A stretch of 64,000 bases of DNA from JBAYOE01 sp050950065 (GTDB taxonomy: Bacteria > Spirochaetota > Spirochaetia > Sphaerochaetales > Sphaerochaetaceae). Below the pieces are notes generated by a model, which made no database searches, was not told where the DNA came from, and saw only the letters and a list, made by a program, of their open reading frames with translations. Shown in pieces: positions 7,459 to 15,899 of this stretch (the first letter of the stretch is position 1; each line of letters opens with the position of its first letter). The DNA lies in NCBI GenBank assembly GCA_050950065.1, contig JBMNGX010000003.1, positions 186,001 through 250,000 on the forward strand, given 5' to 3'. Made by a program: the position numbers and the translations under genes.

Positions 7459-9477
7459 ATGCAAAATAAGAAAATCGCTTTAGTTGGAAATCCAAACAGT
7501 GGGAAGACTACCTTGTTTAATGCCCTAACAGGCTCTAATCAACACGTAGGAAACTGGCCTGGGGTCACAGTTGAGAAAAAAGAGGGTTCTTTTACCCATA
7601 AAGGTGTTAATTATGAGGTGGTAGATCTTCCTGGAATCTACTCGTTAGGTGCTTACAGCGAAGATGAAGTTGTAGCGATGGATTACATCCTCTCTGATGA
7701 AGCTGATGTAATTATTAACATCATTGACGCTAGTAATATTGAGCGCAACTTATACTTAACAGCACAACTATTAGAGATGGGCAAAAATATAGTTATTGCC
7801 TTAAACATGGTTGATGAAGCTGAAAAAAGAGAGATTAAGTTTGACCTTCACAAACTCTCAAGAGGCTTAGGGCTTCCTGTTGTAGCAACAGTTGCCTACA
7901 AAGGAATTGGTAAAGAACAGATTATTAAAGCTACCATTGAAGCTATTGAAAAACCTCTAAAGTATGAGAACCCTTTAACTTACAATGAAAATGTTAGTCA
8001 CCATATTCAACACATTGAAGATATTCTGAAAGGTAAAAAACTCCCCTTCCCCGCTAAGTGGACTGCTATTAAAGTTGTTGAAGGGGATAATCATGTAGTT
8101 GATGATTTAAGATCTAGCGATGTTGATCAAGAAGTCATTGAGGGAATTGATGAGTTTTACAAATTCCACCAAAGTGACTCTTTTGAGTTAGAGATTGTTG
8201 ATTCACGTTACGCATATGCAAACACCATTGCAAAGTTAGGGGTTATTAGACCTGAAAATGAGGTTTTAACTTTAACTGACAGAATTGATAAGATTTTAAT
8301 TGATAAATATTTAGGAATCCCAATATTTGCCTTAATCATGTTGGCAGTTTTCCAAATCACATTTGCAATTGGAGAAGATATCTTAGGAGAGCTTGCTGCT
8401 GAGGGGGTTGAGTATTTAGGAGGATTCTTGGAAACTTTCTTAATCTACATTAAAGCTCCAGACTTCTTAGTCTCCTTTATGATAAATGGAGTTATTAACG
8501 GAGTTGGGGCTGTTGTTGAATTTGTCCCACTAATTACCGTTTTGTATCTACTATTGGGCTTTTTGGAAGATAGTGGTTATATGGCACGAGCAGCTTATGT
8601 TTGGGACAATTTAATGAGACGCTTTGGGATGCAAGGAAAAGCTTTCATCTCAATGATCATTGGTTTTGGTTGTACCGTCCCAGCAATTATGTCAACACGT
8701 ACAATGGACAATAAAAAAGATCGGATGATTGCTATGTTAATCACCCCCTTTATGTCGTGTGGTGCTAAACTTCCAATTTATTCGGTTTTCATTGCTGCAT
8801 TCTTTCCCCGACATGGTGGACTAATTTTATTCTTACTTTACGCTTTCGGTATTATAGTTGCCCTAGTTATGGCTAAGATCTTTAATAAACTCCTTTTCCA
8901 AGGGGAGTCCTCCTACTTCATTATGGAACTTCCCCCTTACAGAATGCCTGCTGCAATAAACGTTTTAAGAAATATGTGGGCTAACGTATCAGGGTTCATT
9001 AAAAGAGCTGGAACACTAATTTTCTTAGTTGTTGCTATTATGTGGGTCTTAGCTGTTCTACCATCAACTGCTACCCCTTATGGGAAGCACACCTATCTAG
9101 GTATGTTAGGGAATCTTTTAATTCCACTATTCAAACATGCTGGTTTTGGAACATGGCAAGAGTCTGTAGCACTGTTTGCCGGTATCCCTGCTAAAGAAGC
9201 AGTTGTTGGAACATTGGGAATGTTGTACGCAGGACAATATGTGGAAGAGGGAGCAATTTTAGTAAATGCAATTCAACAACATTTTACCCACCTCACTGCC
9301 CTCTCTTATATGGTGATGGTACTTTTATACACTCCTTGTGTCGCTACTTTAGGTACTGTGGCAAAAGAGACTAAAACCCTTAGGTGGCCAATCTTCATGG
9401 CTGTCTATACCTTTGTTATAGGGTGGATAGTTGCAGTTGCAGTTTTCCAAATAGGATCGCTGTTAGGGTTTAGTTAA
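7459..9477 (+). CDS. feoB: Ferrous iron transporter FeoB
   Basis: A 672-residue GTP-dependent Fe(II) permease. The N-terminal G domain shows G1 GNPNSGKT (residues 10-17), G3 DLPG near 56 and G4 NMVD near 116. The membrane part has the two Gate segments with conserved cysteines, FGCTVPAIMSTR near 408 and YTPCVATLGTVAKET near 625. Length and motif order are normal. AAGGA precedes the ATG ten bases after feoA. It takes up Fe(II) under anoxic conditions, consistent with the anaerobic reductase genes downstream. Confidence 0.95.
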   Translation: MQNKKIALVGNPNSGKTTLFNALTGSNQHVGNWPGVTVEKKEGSFTHKGVNYEVVDLPGIYSLGAYSEDEVVAMDYILSDEADVIINIIDASNIERNLYLTAQLLEMGKNIVIALNMVDEAEKREIKFDLHKLSRGLGLPVVATVAYKGIGKEQIIKATIEAIEKPLKYENPLTYNENVSHHIQHIEDILKGKKLPFPAKWTAIKVVEGDNHVVDDLRSSDVDQEVIEGIDEFYKFHQSDSFELEIVDSRYAYANTIAKLGVIRPENEVLTLTDRIDKILIDKYLGIPIFALIMLAVFQITFAIGEDILGELAAEGVEYLGGFLETFLIYIKAPDFLVSFMINGVINGVGAVVEFVPLITVLYLLLGFLEDSGYMARAAYVWDNLMRRFGMQGKAFISMIIGFGCTVPAIMSTRTMDNKKDRMIAMLITPFMSCGAKLPIYSVFIAAFFPRHGGLILFLLYAFGIIVALVMAKIFNKLLFQGESSYFIMELPPYRMPAAINVLRNMWANVSGFIKRAGTLIFLVVAIMWVLAVLPSTATPYGKHTYLGMLGNLLIPLFKHAGFGTWQESVALFAGIPAKEAVVGTLGMLYAGQYVEEGAILVNAIQQHFTHLTALSYMVMVLLYTPCVATLGTVAKETKTLRWPIFMAVYTFVIGWIVAVAVFQIGSLLGFS

Positions 9478-9492
9478 TAAAAGGTAGTTGCT

Positions 9493-9753
9493 ATGTTAAA
9501 AGATGTATTAGTAAGTATTAATAATAATGGATATTTATCCAAATCAATTTTAGCCAAAGAGATGAATGTATCAGAGGCTCTTATTGATGAATCTATAAAA
9601 CAACTAATAAGGATGCGCTACATAACTGAAGATCAAGGTACTTCTGTTTGTTCTAGCAGTTGTGGTGGTTGCCCTTTCGCTACTTTTTGCTCTAAAGAGT
9701 TTGTTAAGATGTATAAAGTAACCGACAAAGGGAATTCGTTGTTAAGTAAGTAG
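9493..9753 (+). CDS. FeoC-like winged-helix protein with Cys cluster
   Basis: An 86-residue protein. The first 55 residues form a winged-helix-like domain (LSKSILAKEMNVSEALIDES), followed by a cysteine cluster CSSSCGGCPFATFC near residues 56-69 that could hold an Fe-S cluster or another metal. Position right after feoB and this architecture fit FeoC or a FeoC-like transcription/stability factor for FeoB. FeoC proteins are poorly conserved, so the assignment leans on context. Confidence 0.65.
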   Translation: MLKDVLVSINNNGYLSKSILAKEMNVSEALIDESIKQLIRMRYITEDQGTSVCSSSCGGCPFATFCSKEFVKMYKVTDKGNSLLSK

Positions 9754-10059
9754 ATGGAAATTTTAAAAGAGCAAACAGTTTTAGAAAAGATGTTTCATCT
9801 CTATTCAAATAAGAATAGAGATGAAAAACAGATGTGTGATGAACTTCTTCATTATGCTAAAAACAGAATTGCTAATTGTCCCTATCAACCAAATAAACCA
9901 TTTTGCTCAGCTTGCCCCACTCACTGCTACACTCCAGATAAGAAAGAGCAAATAAAAAAAATAATGCGCTTTTCAGGACCCAGAATGATTTTATACCACC
10001 CTGTTATAGCTATTAGACATATATTTCAATCAAAAGGTGTTAAAACTTCTCTCTCCTAA
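9754..10059 (+). CDS. YgbA-like 'nitrous oxide-stimulated promoter' family protein
   Basis: A 101-residue protein starting at the base after the feoC-like stop. The family pattern is clear: a C-x3 spacing in NCPYQP, CSACPTHCY, then IMRFSGPRMILYHPVIAIRH. E. coli YgbA, the reference member, is under NsrR control and responds to nitrosative stress; the molecular function is unknown. Its place at the end of a ferrous iron operon suggests a link between Fe or Fe-S handling and nitric oxide stress. Four or five cysteines could bind a metal. Confidence 0.75.
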   Translation: MEILKEQTVLEKMFHLYSNKNRDEKQMCDELLHYAKNRIANCPYQPNKPFCSACPTHCYTPDKKEQIKKIMRFSGPRMILYHPVIAIRHIFQSKGVKTSLS

Positions 10060-10173
10060 TAGCTCTCTAGCTTTCCATTCTCCTATTATATTTTCACTTT
10101 TTTATATAACCAACTTCTTAACTTTTCATTTTGTCGTTTTATAGACCATCAAAACCTATTACCAGTTTTACTA

Positions 10174-10202
10174 TTGATTAATAAATTAATCCCCCTTACT
10201 AT
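10174..10202 (+). promoter_or_regulatory. Predicted promoter for the nrdDG riboswitch transcript
   Basis: TTGATT (10174-10179), 17-base spacer, TACTAT (10197-10202). The start point would be near 10208, about 35 bases before the riboswitch P1 stem. The stretch 10060-10173 contains nothing else I recognise. Confidence 0.45.
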
Positions 10203-10242
10203 AGGTAGCGTACCCTTTGGTACAACAACACTATATATTGTG

Positions 10243-10378
10243 CATGCAGGACAGGGAAGTTGGGTGAGAATCCCACGCGGTCCCGCCGCTGTAAAGGTTA
10301 GAGGGGTGTCAAAACCACTGGAGAAATCTGGGAAGGGACACCTTTTGTTACACCTAAGCCAGAAGACCTCCCTGCATG
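10243..10378 (+). ncRNA. Cobalamin riboswitch aptamer
   Basis: The conserved core of the adenosylcobalamin riboswitch is visible: GGGAA, GGTGAGAATCCCACGCGG, TCCCGCCGCTGTAA, and the B12 box AGCCAGAAGACC (about 10358-10369). A closing P1 stem pairs CATGCAGG (10243-10250) with CCTGCATG (10371-10378). The element sits in the leader of nrdDG, about 90 bases before the nrdD start. Cobalamin switches in front of B12-independent isozymes normally turn them off when B12 is plentiful. Confidence 0.93.
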
Positions 10379-10381
10379 AAC

Positions 10382-10462
10382 TAACGCTACCACGGTGTAT
10401 GGTATGTGCGTTAAGAGACCACTCTTATCCAATTATCTACAGCTGTGGAGTAATTGGAGGAG
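10382..10462 (+). promoter_or_regulatory. Riboswitch expression platform: RBS-sequestering hairpin
   Basis: Between the aptamer and nrdD lie three hairpins. The first pairs TAACGCTACC (10382-10391) with GGTA and GCGTTA (10401-10413). The second pairs TAAGAG with CTCTTA (10412-10427). The last pairs CCAATTATCTAC (10429-10440) with GTGGA and TAATTGG (10445-10457), 12 pairs with one bulge. The last arm includes the first two bases of the GGAGGAG ribosome binding site (10456-10462). No U-tract follows, so control is probably at translation initiation. Confidence 0.6.
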
Positions 10463-10465
10463 AAA

Positions 10466-12544
10466 ATGGTTTATCTAGTTACTAAAAGAGATGGCCGACA
10501 ACTCTTTTGCGATGGACAAAAGATTGTTAATGCAGTTGAAAAAGCTGCTAACGCTACCAAAGAAAAAGTTGATGCCCCCTTAATCGCCAAAGAGGTTCTT
10601 CAGCTTTGTTCTGAGAAACATGGACACTCTGTCGATGTTGAAACAATTCAAGATACTGTTGAAAAAGTCTTAATTAAACACAATTACATTGCTACTGCGA
10701 AAGCTTACATTCTTTATAGAGAGAAAAGGGGCAAAGCTCGAGAAGAGAGTGCCCTTATAACTGCAGTTCAGAACATGTTTCACGACTATTTAGATGATCG
10801 AACTTGGCTAATAAAAGAGAATGCCAACAGCCGAAAATCTGTAAACGGCATGAACAACTACATCAGAGAACAATTTACCCGTCACTACTACTTAAATGAA
10901 ATTTATCCTGAAAATATTAGAAAAGCCCACCTCGAAGGGGAATTTCATATCCACGATTTAGGATTTTATGGCCCTTATTGTTGTGGATGGGATCTACAAC
11001 AATTAGTAACAATGGGTTTTGGTGGAATAGAGGGCAAAGTGACTTCTCGCCCTGCAAAACACTTTCGCTCTCTTTTAGGACAAATTGTTAACGCCACCTT
11101 CTCAACTCAAGGAGAGTGTGCAGGAGCTCAAGCTTGGTCTTCAATAGACACCTACTGTGCCCCTTTTATAAGATATGACAACCTTAGTTACAAAGAGGTA
11201 AAACAAGCTATCCAAGAGTTTATATTCAACCTCAATGTCCCAACTAGAGTTGGCTTTCAATCCCCTTTTAGCAACCTCACTTTTGACTTACAAGTTCCAT
11301 CTAGAATGAAAAATCAACATGTAATTATTGGCGGTGAAGTCCAAAATGAAATTTATGGAGAGTTTCAAAAAGAAGTTGATCTTTTTAACTTAGCTTTTTG
11401 TGAGGTGATGATGGAAGGAGATGCCTCTCAAAGACCCTTTACCTTCCCTATCCCCACAATTAACGTCACTAAAGAGTTTGACTGGGACAGTCCAGTTACT
11501 GATGCAATTATGGAAATGGCTTGTAAATATGGAACTCCTTACTTTTCAAACTACGTCTCTAGCGACTTAGATCCAGAAGATGCTTTATCAATGTGTTGTC
11601 GCCTCCGTTTAGATACAACTGAACTCAAAAAAAGAGGTGGTGGCCTTTTTGGTTCTAACCCATTAACAGGCTCTATAGGGGTGGTAACAATTAACTTACC
11701 CAGAATTGGATATTTAGCTAAAGATCAAGATGATTACAAACAAAGAGTTGCTGAATTGGCAGATCTAGCTGCAATTAGCTTAAACTTAAAAAGAAAAATA
11801 ATTGAAAAAGAGACTGAGAGGGGAATGTACCCATTTAGTTCTCGCTGGCTAGAACCAATAAAAAAACAACAGGGATCTTATTGGGCAAACCACTTCTCTA
11901 CTATTGGGCTAGTAGGAATGGAAGAGTCTTTAAGAAATCTCTTTAATGATCAAGAGAACCTAACGACACCCAAAGGACAAAAGTTTGCCTTAGAAGTTTT
12001 AGATTTACTAAATGAAAAAATTAAAGAGTATCAAAATAAGTATTCTACTTTTTTCAATTTAGAAGCAACGCCTGCTGAAGGAACCAGTTATCGCTTAGCT
12101 ACCTTAGATAAAAAAGCCTACCCAGATATTATTAGTAGCGGAGTTGATGCAAACTACTATACAAACTCAACACAACTTCCAGTTGCCTACACCCAAGACA
12201 TCTTCGAAGTTTTAGATTTACAAGATCAACTTCAATCTTCATACACAGGTGGAACTGTATTACACCTTTATTTAGGGGAGAAGATCGACCAAATAGAAGT
12301 TGCAAAAACTTTATTAAAAAAGATATTTAGCAACTATAGCCTCCCATATGTCTCTTTAACACCCACATTCTCAACTTGTTCAGACCACGGTTATATAAGT
12401 GGTGAAGTAAAAAAATGTCCTACCTGTAATAAAGATACTGAGATTTGGACCAGAGTCGTTGGATACTTAAGACCTGTTGGAGATTTTCACGTAGGTAAAA
12501 AAGAGGAGTATGATGAAAGAGTAGAATACAAGGTAGCTCTATGA
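10466..12544 (+). CDS. nrdD: Anaerobic ribonucleoside-triphosphate reductase NrdD (class III)
   Basis: A 692-residue glycyl-radical enzyme that reduces ribonucleotides to deoxyribonucleotides without oxygen. An ATP-cone allosteric domain fills residues 1-90 (TKRDGRQLFCDGQKI). The catalytic barrel follows. Near the C-terminus are Zn-binding cysteines (CSDHG ... CPTC) and the glycyl radical loop RVVGYLRP, where the Gly carries the radical. The ATG at 10466 is chosen because GGAGGAG lies just upstream; an in-frame TTG at 10454 overlaps that site. It overlaps nrdG by ATGA. The cobalamin riboswitch upstream predicts that it is the B12-independent alternative to a class II enzyme encoded elsewhere. 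Confidence 0.95.
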   Translation: MVYLVTKRDGRQLFCDGQKIVNAVEKAANATKEKVDAPLIAKEVLQLCSEKHGHSVDVETIQDTVEKVLIKHNYIATAKAYILYREKRGKAREESALITAVQNMFHDYLDDRTWLIKENANSRKSVNGMNNYIREQFTRHYYLNEIYPENIRKAHLEGEFHIHDLGFYGPYCCGWDLQQLVTMGFGGIEGKVTSRPAKHFRSLLGQIVNATFSTQGECAGAQAWSSIDTYCAPFIRYDNLSYKEVKQAIQEFIFNLNVPTRVGFQSPFSNLTFDLQVPSRMKNQHVIIGGEVQNEIYGEFQKEVDLFNLAFCEVMMEGDASQRPFTFPIPTINVTKEFDWDSPVTDAIMEMACKYGTPYFSNYVSSDLDPEDALSMCCRLRLDTTELKKRGGGLFGSNPLTGSIGVVTINLPRIGYLAKDQDDYKQRVAELADLAAISLNLKRKIIEKETERGMYPFSSRWLEPIKKQQGSYWANHFSTIGLVGMEESLRNLFNDQENLTTPKGQKFALEVLDLLNEKIKEYQNKYSTFFNLEATPAEGTSYRLATLDKKAYPDIISSGVDANYYTNSTQLPVAYTQDIFEVLDLQDQLQSSYTGGTVLHLYLGEKIDQIEVAKTLLKKIFSNYSLPYVSLTPTFSTCSDHGYISGEVKKCPTCNKDTEIWTRVVGYLRPVGDFHVGKKEEYDERVEYKVAL

Positions 12545-13218
12545 ATATAGCTGCTGTTGAGAAGTTCTCATTGTTAGATTACCCCAATAAAATTAGTGCC
12601 ATTGTTTTTACTCAAGGGTGTAATTATGACTGTTTTTATTGTCATAACCGCTCTTTAATTGAATTTAAGGAAAATAAGAATTACAACTCAACTCTCTCTT
12701 TTTTAGAAAAAAGAAAAAACCAACTAGAAGCAGTTGTTATTAGTGGAGGAGAGCCAACAATGCAGTTGGCTCTCAAATCCTTTATTGGTGAAGTGAAAAA
12801 CTTAGGATATCTTGTCAAATTGGATACCAATGGTTCTAACCCTCTAATTCTAAAAGAGCTTATTGATAATAAGTTGTTAGATTATGTTGCTCTTGATGTA
12901 AAAGCTGTATGGGCTAATTACAAAAGTATTTGTTCTAAAGGTGCAAATTGGGAAAAAGTTAACTCTTCATTGCAAATACTAAAAGAGACTTTTGATGATT
13001 GGGAAGTAAGAACTACAATTTATCCAAATCTATCAATAAACAATCTTGAAGTTATTAAAAGACAAATCGGAAAAGTTCCTTTATGGAGATTAAATGTTTA
13101 TCGTGAACCATCTGATTACAAAAATGAGAATCAAGTAAAAATTAAAGGAAGATATTTAAATAAAGAAGAATTAGAAAAGTGGGCACTATCTACTAAAACC
13201 AAAGTCACAATTAATTAG
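12541..13218 (+). CDS. nrdG: Anaerobic RNR-activating radical SAM protein NrdG
   Basis: A 225-residue radical SAM activase with the [4Fe-4S]-binding motif CNYDCFYC near residues 27-34, preceded by VFTQG, and a GGEPT motif near 74. It generates the glycyl radical on NrdD. It overlaps the nrdD stop by four bases, so translation is coupled. It matches the longer NrdG2-type activases. It meets the reverse-strand arsR-like gene at its 3' end with a four-base overlap. Confidence 0.92.
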   Translation: MNIAAVEKFSLLDYPNKISAIVFTQGCNYDCFYCHNRSLIEFKENKNYNSTLSFLEKRKNQLEAVVISGGEPTMQLALKSFIGEVKNLGYLVKLDTNGSNPLILKELIDNKLLDYVALDVKAVWANYKSICSKGANWEKVNSSLQILKETFDDWEVRTTIYPNLSINNLEVIKRQIGKVPLWRLNVYREPSDYKNENQVKIKGRYLNKEELEKWALSTKTKVTIN

Positions 13219-13484
13219 TTTTTATCAATAGCACACTGCATCATGTTAGTTATACAGTGCATTACTAAAGTACAATTTACCCTTGTCCCCTCTTTCTCCA
13301 TCTCAATAACTCCAAGGCTATTTAATAAGGAGAGGTGTTTTGAGGCAGCAGATTTCTTAATATTCAAACTCTCTGCTAGTTCACAGACACACCATGACTT
13401 CTCTTTTAAAGCAAGCACCATAGATAGACGAACTGGGTTTCCTAAAGCTTTAAACAGTTGTGCACTTTGTTCAATTTCATCCAT
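13215..13484 (-). CDS. ArsR/SmtB-family metal-sensing repressor
   Basis: An 89-residue winged-helix repressor. The recognition helix region reads KKSAASKHLSLLNSLGV, and a CxC metal motif (SWCVCEL, near residue 32) sits at the start of the DNA-binding helix as in arsenic/cadmium sensors. It is divergent from a small thioredoxin and a permease that it probably represses. It lacks a Shine-Dalgarno sequence; TTGACA and AACATT spaced 17 bases end six bases before its ATG. Additional cysteines near the C-terminus (CTLVMHC, MQC) could add ligands. Confidence 0.85.
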   Translation of the reverse strand: MDEIEQSAQLFKALGNPVRLSMVLALKEKSWCVCELAESLNIKKSAASKHLSLLNSLGVIEMEKEGTRVNCTLVMHCITNMMQCAIDKN

Positions 13485-13490
13485 ATGAAA

Positions 13491-13564
13491 AATGTTGCAA
13501 AATAGGGCAACTTTGTCAATAAATTATTGACATAAACACAATAGTTTCCAATAATGGAAACTAT
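13491..13564. promoter_or_regulatory. Divergent promoters and two palindromic operators, ArsR / thioredoxin-permease
   Basis: Plus strand: TTGACA (13527-13532), 17 bases, AATAAT (13550-13555), seven bases, ATG. Minus strand: TTGACA (13519-13514), 17 bases, AACATT (13496-13491), six bases, ATG. Two perfect inverted repeats overlie these: TGTCAATAA/TTATTGACA (13514-13522, 13524-13532) spans both -35 boxes, and ATAGTTTCCA/TGGAAACTAT (13541-13550, 13555-13564) spans the plus-strand -10 and start. Both mRNAs are predicted leaderless. Confidence 0.65.
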
Positions 13565-13793
13565 GAAAATACAAATATTAGGCACCGGGTGTGCAAAATG
13601 TAATAAGTTGGAAGCAAATGTGCGTAGTGCCATTAATGAAAAAGGCATTGAAGCGCAAATAGAAAAAGTAACTGAGATGGACAAAATAGTTGCACTTGGA
13701 GTTATGATTACCCCTGCTTTGATAATAGATGGCTCAATTATTAGCAGTGGAAAAGTTTTACCAAAAGAAGAGGTTTTAAAGCACCTTGTCTAA
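13563..13793 (+). CDS. Small thioredoxin-fold redox protein (GCAKC motif)
   Basis: A 76-residue minimal thioredoxin with active site TGCAKC near residues 8-13 and the cis-Pro region ITPALIIDG. Proteins of this type (redox-active disulfide protein 2) are often next to ArsR regulators and permeases of metals or organoarsenicals. I use the ATG at 13563; an ATG nine bases earlier lies inside the palindromic operator and has no better site. The promoter predicts a leaderless transcript beginning at this codon. It overlaps the permease start by eight bases. Confidence 0.8.
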   Translation: MKIQILGTGCAKCNKLEANVRSAINEKGIEAQIEKVTEMDKIVALGVMITPALIIDGSIISSGKVLPKEEVLKHLV

Positions 13794-14955
13794 AACTAAT
13801 AAACAACTAATTCTTATTTCAATAATATTTCTAATTGCCCTATTTGTCCCTTTTTCTCACCCTAAAGTTGTCAATAGTATTTTGGAAGCTTTCATGATGC
13901 TCAGTGAATATGCAAAAGAACACGTTCTTCTTTGTATAATCCCCGCCCTATTTATAGCGGGCTCAATAGTTGTCTTTTTAAACCAACAAGCAATTATTAA
14001 ATATCTTGGTCCTAAAGCTAAAAAGTGGGTCTCCTATTTAATTGCTTCGTTATCAGGGGCAATCTTAGCAGTCTGCTCTTGTACAATCCTTCCTCTATTT
14101 AAAGGAATTTATAAAAAGGGATCAGGGCTAGGTCCTGCCATTGCTTTCTTATATTCTGGTCCTGCAATTAACATCTTAGCGATCATCCTCTCATACAAAG
14201 TTTTTGGGTGGAGATTGGGGTTAGCTCGAATGGTATTTGCTATCCTATTTGCCATTGTTATTGGCCTTATAATGCAATTAATTTTCAATAAAGAGGATCA
14301 AGATAGAGTTGTAGATGAAGCAATGTTTGACAGTAGTGCCACTAATGAGCTCTCTTTAAAACAAATTACCCTCTTTATTGGGTCAATGGTAGCTATCTTA
14401 ATCTTTGTAAACTGGGCCCCCTCAAATGGGGCAAATAGAATTTGGGATGTAATCTTCAATTTAAAATATTATATAACCCTCCCCTTTGTTCTTATAACCT
14501 TATGGGTAATCATAAAGTGGTTAAACAAAGAAAAGTTAGGTGAGTGGGTTGATTCTACAAAAGAGTTAGCTGTTCAAATTTTCCCCCTTCTATTTGGCGG
14601 TGTTTTTATTGCTGGTTTATTATTAGGAAGAGTTGGGCACCAAGCTCTTATACCTAATCAATGGATTGAGTCTTTAGTTGGAGGCAACTCTATTGGGGCA
14701 ACTTTGTTTGCTTCAATTGTAGGGGCTTTTATGTATTTTGCAACTCTTACTGAAATCCCAATTGTCCAAGGTTTAATAAGTAGTGGGATGGGACAAGCTC
14801 CTGCTTTAGCTCTTTTATTAGCTGGTCCTAGCCTTTCACTTCCAGCAATGTTGGTAATAGGAAAAGCGTTGGGTTTGAAAAAGACGATTATATACGTAGT
14901 TCTAGTAGTTTTATTATCTACTAGCGGAGGATTACTTTTCTCATTGATAGCTTAA
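13786..14955 (+). CDS. Permease of the ArsP/DUF318 family
   Basis: A 389-residue membrane protein with about ten hydrophobic segments in two halves. The family motif CSCTILPLFKGIYKKG near residue 98 and SGPAINILAI are clear, with a matching second-half segment ATLTEIPIVQGL. Relatives include ArsP (organoarsenical efflux) and predicted metal permeases. It is co-transcribed with the small thioredoxin and divergent from an ArsR repressor, so metal or arsenical export is likely. The start is a TTG overlapping the upstream gene; the ribosome binding site is not obvious. It overlaps hipT tail to tail by four bases. Confidence 0.8.
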   Translation: MSKTNKQLILISIIFLIALFVPFSHPKVVNSILEAFMMLSEYAKEHVLLCIIPALFIAGSIVVFLNQQAIIKYLGPKAKKWVSYLIASLSGAILAVCSCTILPLFKGIYKKGSGLGPAIAFLYSGPAINILAIILSYKVFGWRLGLARMVFAILFAIVIGLIMQLIFNKEDQDRVVDEAMFDSSATNELSLKQITLFIGSMVAILIFVNWAPSNGANRIWDVIFNLKYYITLPFVLITLWVIIKWLNKEKLGEWVDSTKELAVQIFPLLFGGVFIAGLLLGRVGHQALIPNQWIESLVGGNSIGATLFASIVGAFMYFATLTEIPIVQGLISSGMGQAPALALLLAGPSLSLPAMLVIGKALGLKKTIIYVVLVVLLSTSGGLLFSLIA

Positions 14956-15899
14956 TCAGTTAACTTTTTAATACGCTCACTAATCAAAGCACTCATCCTC
15001 TTTTTATTTTCACTATTTAAAAAGCTTCTTTTGGTATATTCAATAAACGTATCTTCCAATGAGGCAAGTTTATCTATCATTCTAGGAGCTACTTTAGAGT
15101 CTAAGTCAAAGTTATTAGCTAATTTTATAAAGTCAGATCTCTTTATATTTGATTTTTTACCCAAAAGAGTTAAAGCAGTCTGTTCACTATCTTCTATCAA
15201 CAATGATACTGGAAGTAAATCGTAAGCTGGAGATAAAATTATCCTTTCAGCTGAAGGACTATATAAAGAGAAGTTCTTTAAATGCATATCGGAGTTTCCA
15301 ATTACATAAGAAAAAAGTATTACATAAAACAGTGTCGATAAATCAAGCATCCGCTGGGTTGAATATTGTTTCACAACTTTGCCACACTGTTCATAAGAGC
15401 CTTTGTACTTATCTTCAGTAATTCTTTCGCTTAATTGACAAAAGTCCTCCATATAGAGTTTTTCAACACCATTTTTACTAAAGAGGCGATCTATTCTTTT
15501 TGTTATGTAAGCTAAAGACCCATCTTTAACTTTAAGTAAACCGTGTTCAACAACATCTAAATCTGCTTGTTGGGCTAAATTCATAGCTAAAGATTCAAAC
15601 TCTGGTAATTGCTCATACTCTAAGGAGGCCACTTTTAAAATGTAACCAGTTGGATAATCAACCAAAGTTAGCCTACTGTTTCTCTCTGTATTATCTAAAT
15701 TAAGTGATAGTTTTTTTTGAACTCCAGTTACGTTGACCCCTTTTCTTACTGCCTCATAAGCCAAAGATTCCAAAATATCTTCATTTATCTCAAGTTCAGG
15801 AGGAGTCTTTGTTCCAAACATTTTTTGAGAACATCCTTGGTGCCACTGGACAGTAGTAGAGGAATCTAATGGTTCTAGACACTTTAAACAATATTTCAT
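14952..15899 (-). CDS. hipT: HipT: kinase toxin of a split HipBST toxin-antitoxin system
   Basis: A 315-residue HipA-fold Ser/Thr kinase lacking the N-terminal subdomain. A zinc-ribbon-like CxxC...HxxC (C4, C7, H20, C23) opens the protein. GVQKKLSL (59-66) matches the P-loop/autophosphorylation region, K89 the ATP lysine, GNSDMHLKNF (201-210) the catalytic loop with D204 and N209, and AYDLL (225-229) the Mg-binding Asp. HipT/HipA kinases phosphorylate aminoacyl-tRNA synthetases (TrpS or GltX in known cases). All catalytic residues look intact. It overlaps hipS by four bases. Confidence 0.85.
   Translation of the reverse strand: MKYCLKCLEPLDSSTTVQWHQGCSQKMFGTKTPPELEINEDILESLAYEAVRKGVNVTGVQKKLSLNLDNTERNSRLTLVDYPTGYILKVASLEYEQLPEFESLAMNLAQQADLDVVEHGLLKVKDGSLAYITKRIDRLFSKNGVEKLYMEDFCQLSERITEDKYKGSYEQCGKVVKQYSTQRMLDLSTLFYVILFSYVIGNSDMHLKNFSLYSPSAERIILSPAYDLLPVSLLIEDSEQTALTLLGKKSNIKRSDFIKLANNFDLDSKVAPRMIDKLASLEDTFIEYTKRSFLNSENKKRMSALISERIKKLTD

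Noticed and set aside
10174..10485. A 103-codon open frame across the nrdD leader
   Set aside because: It runs through the conserved cobalamin riboswitch core and its protein has no recognisable features; the RNA explains the conservation.
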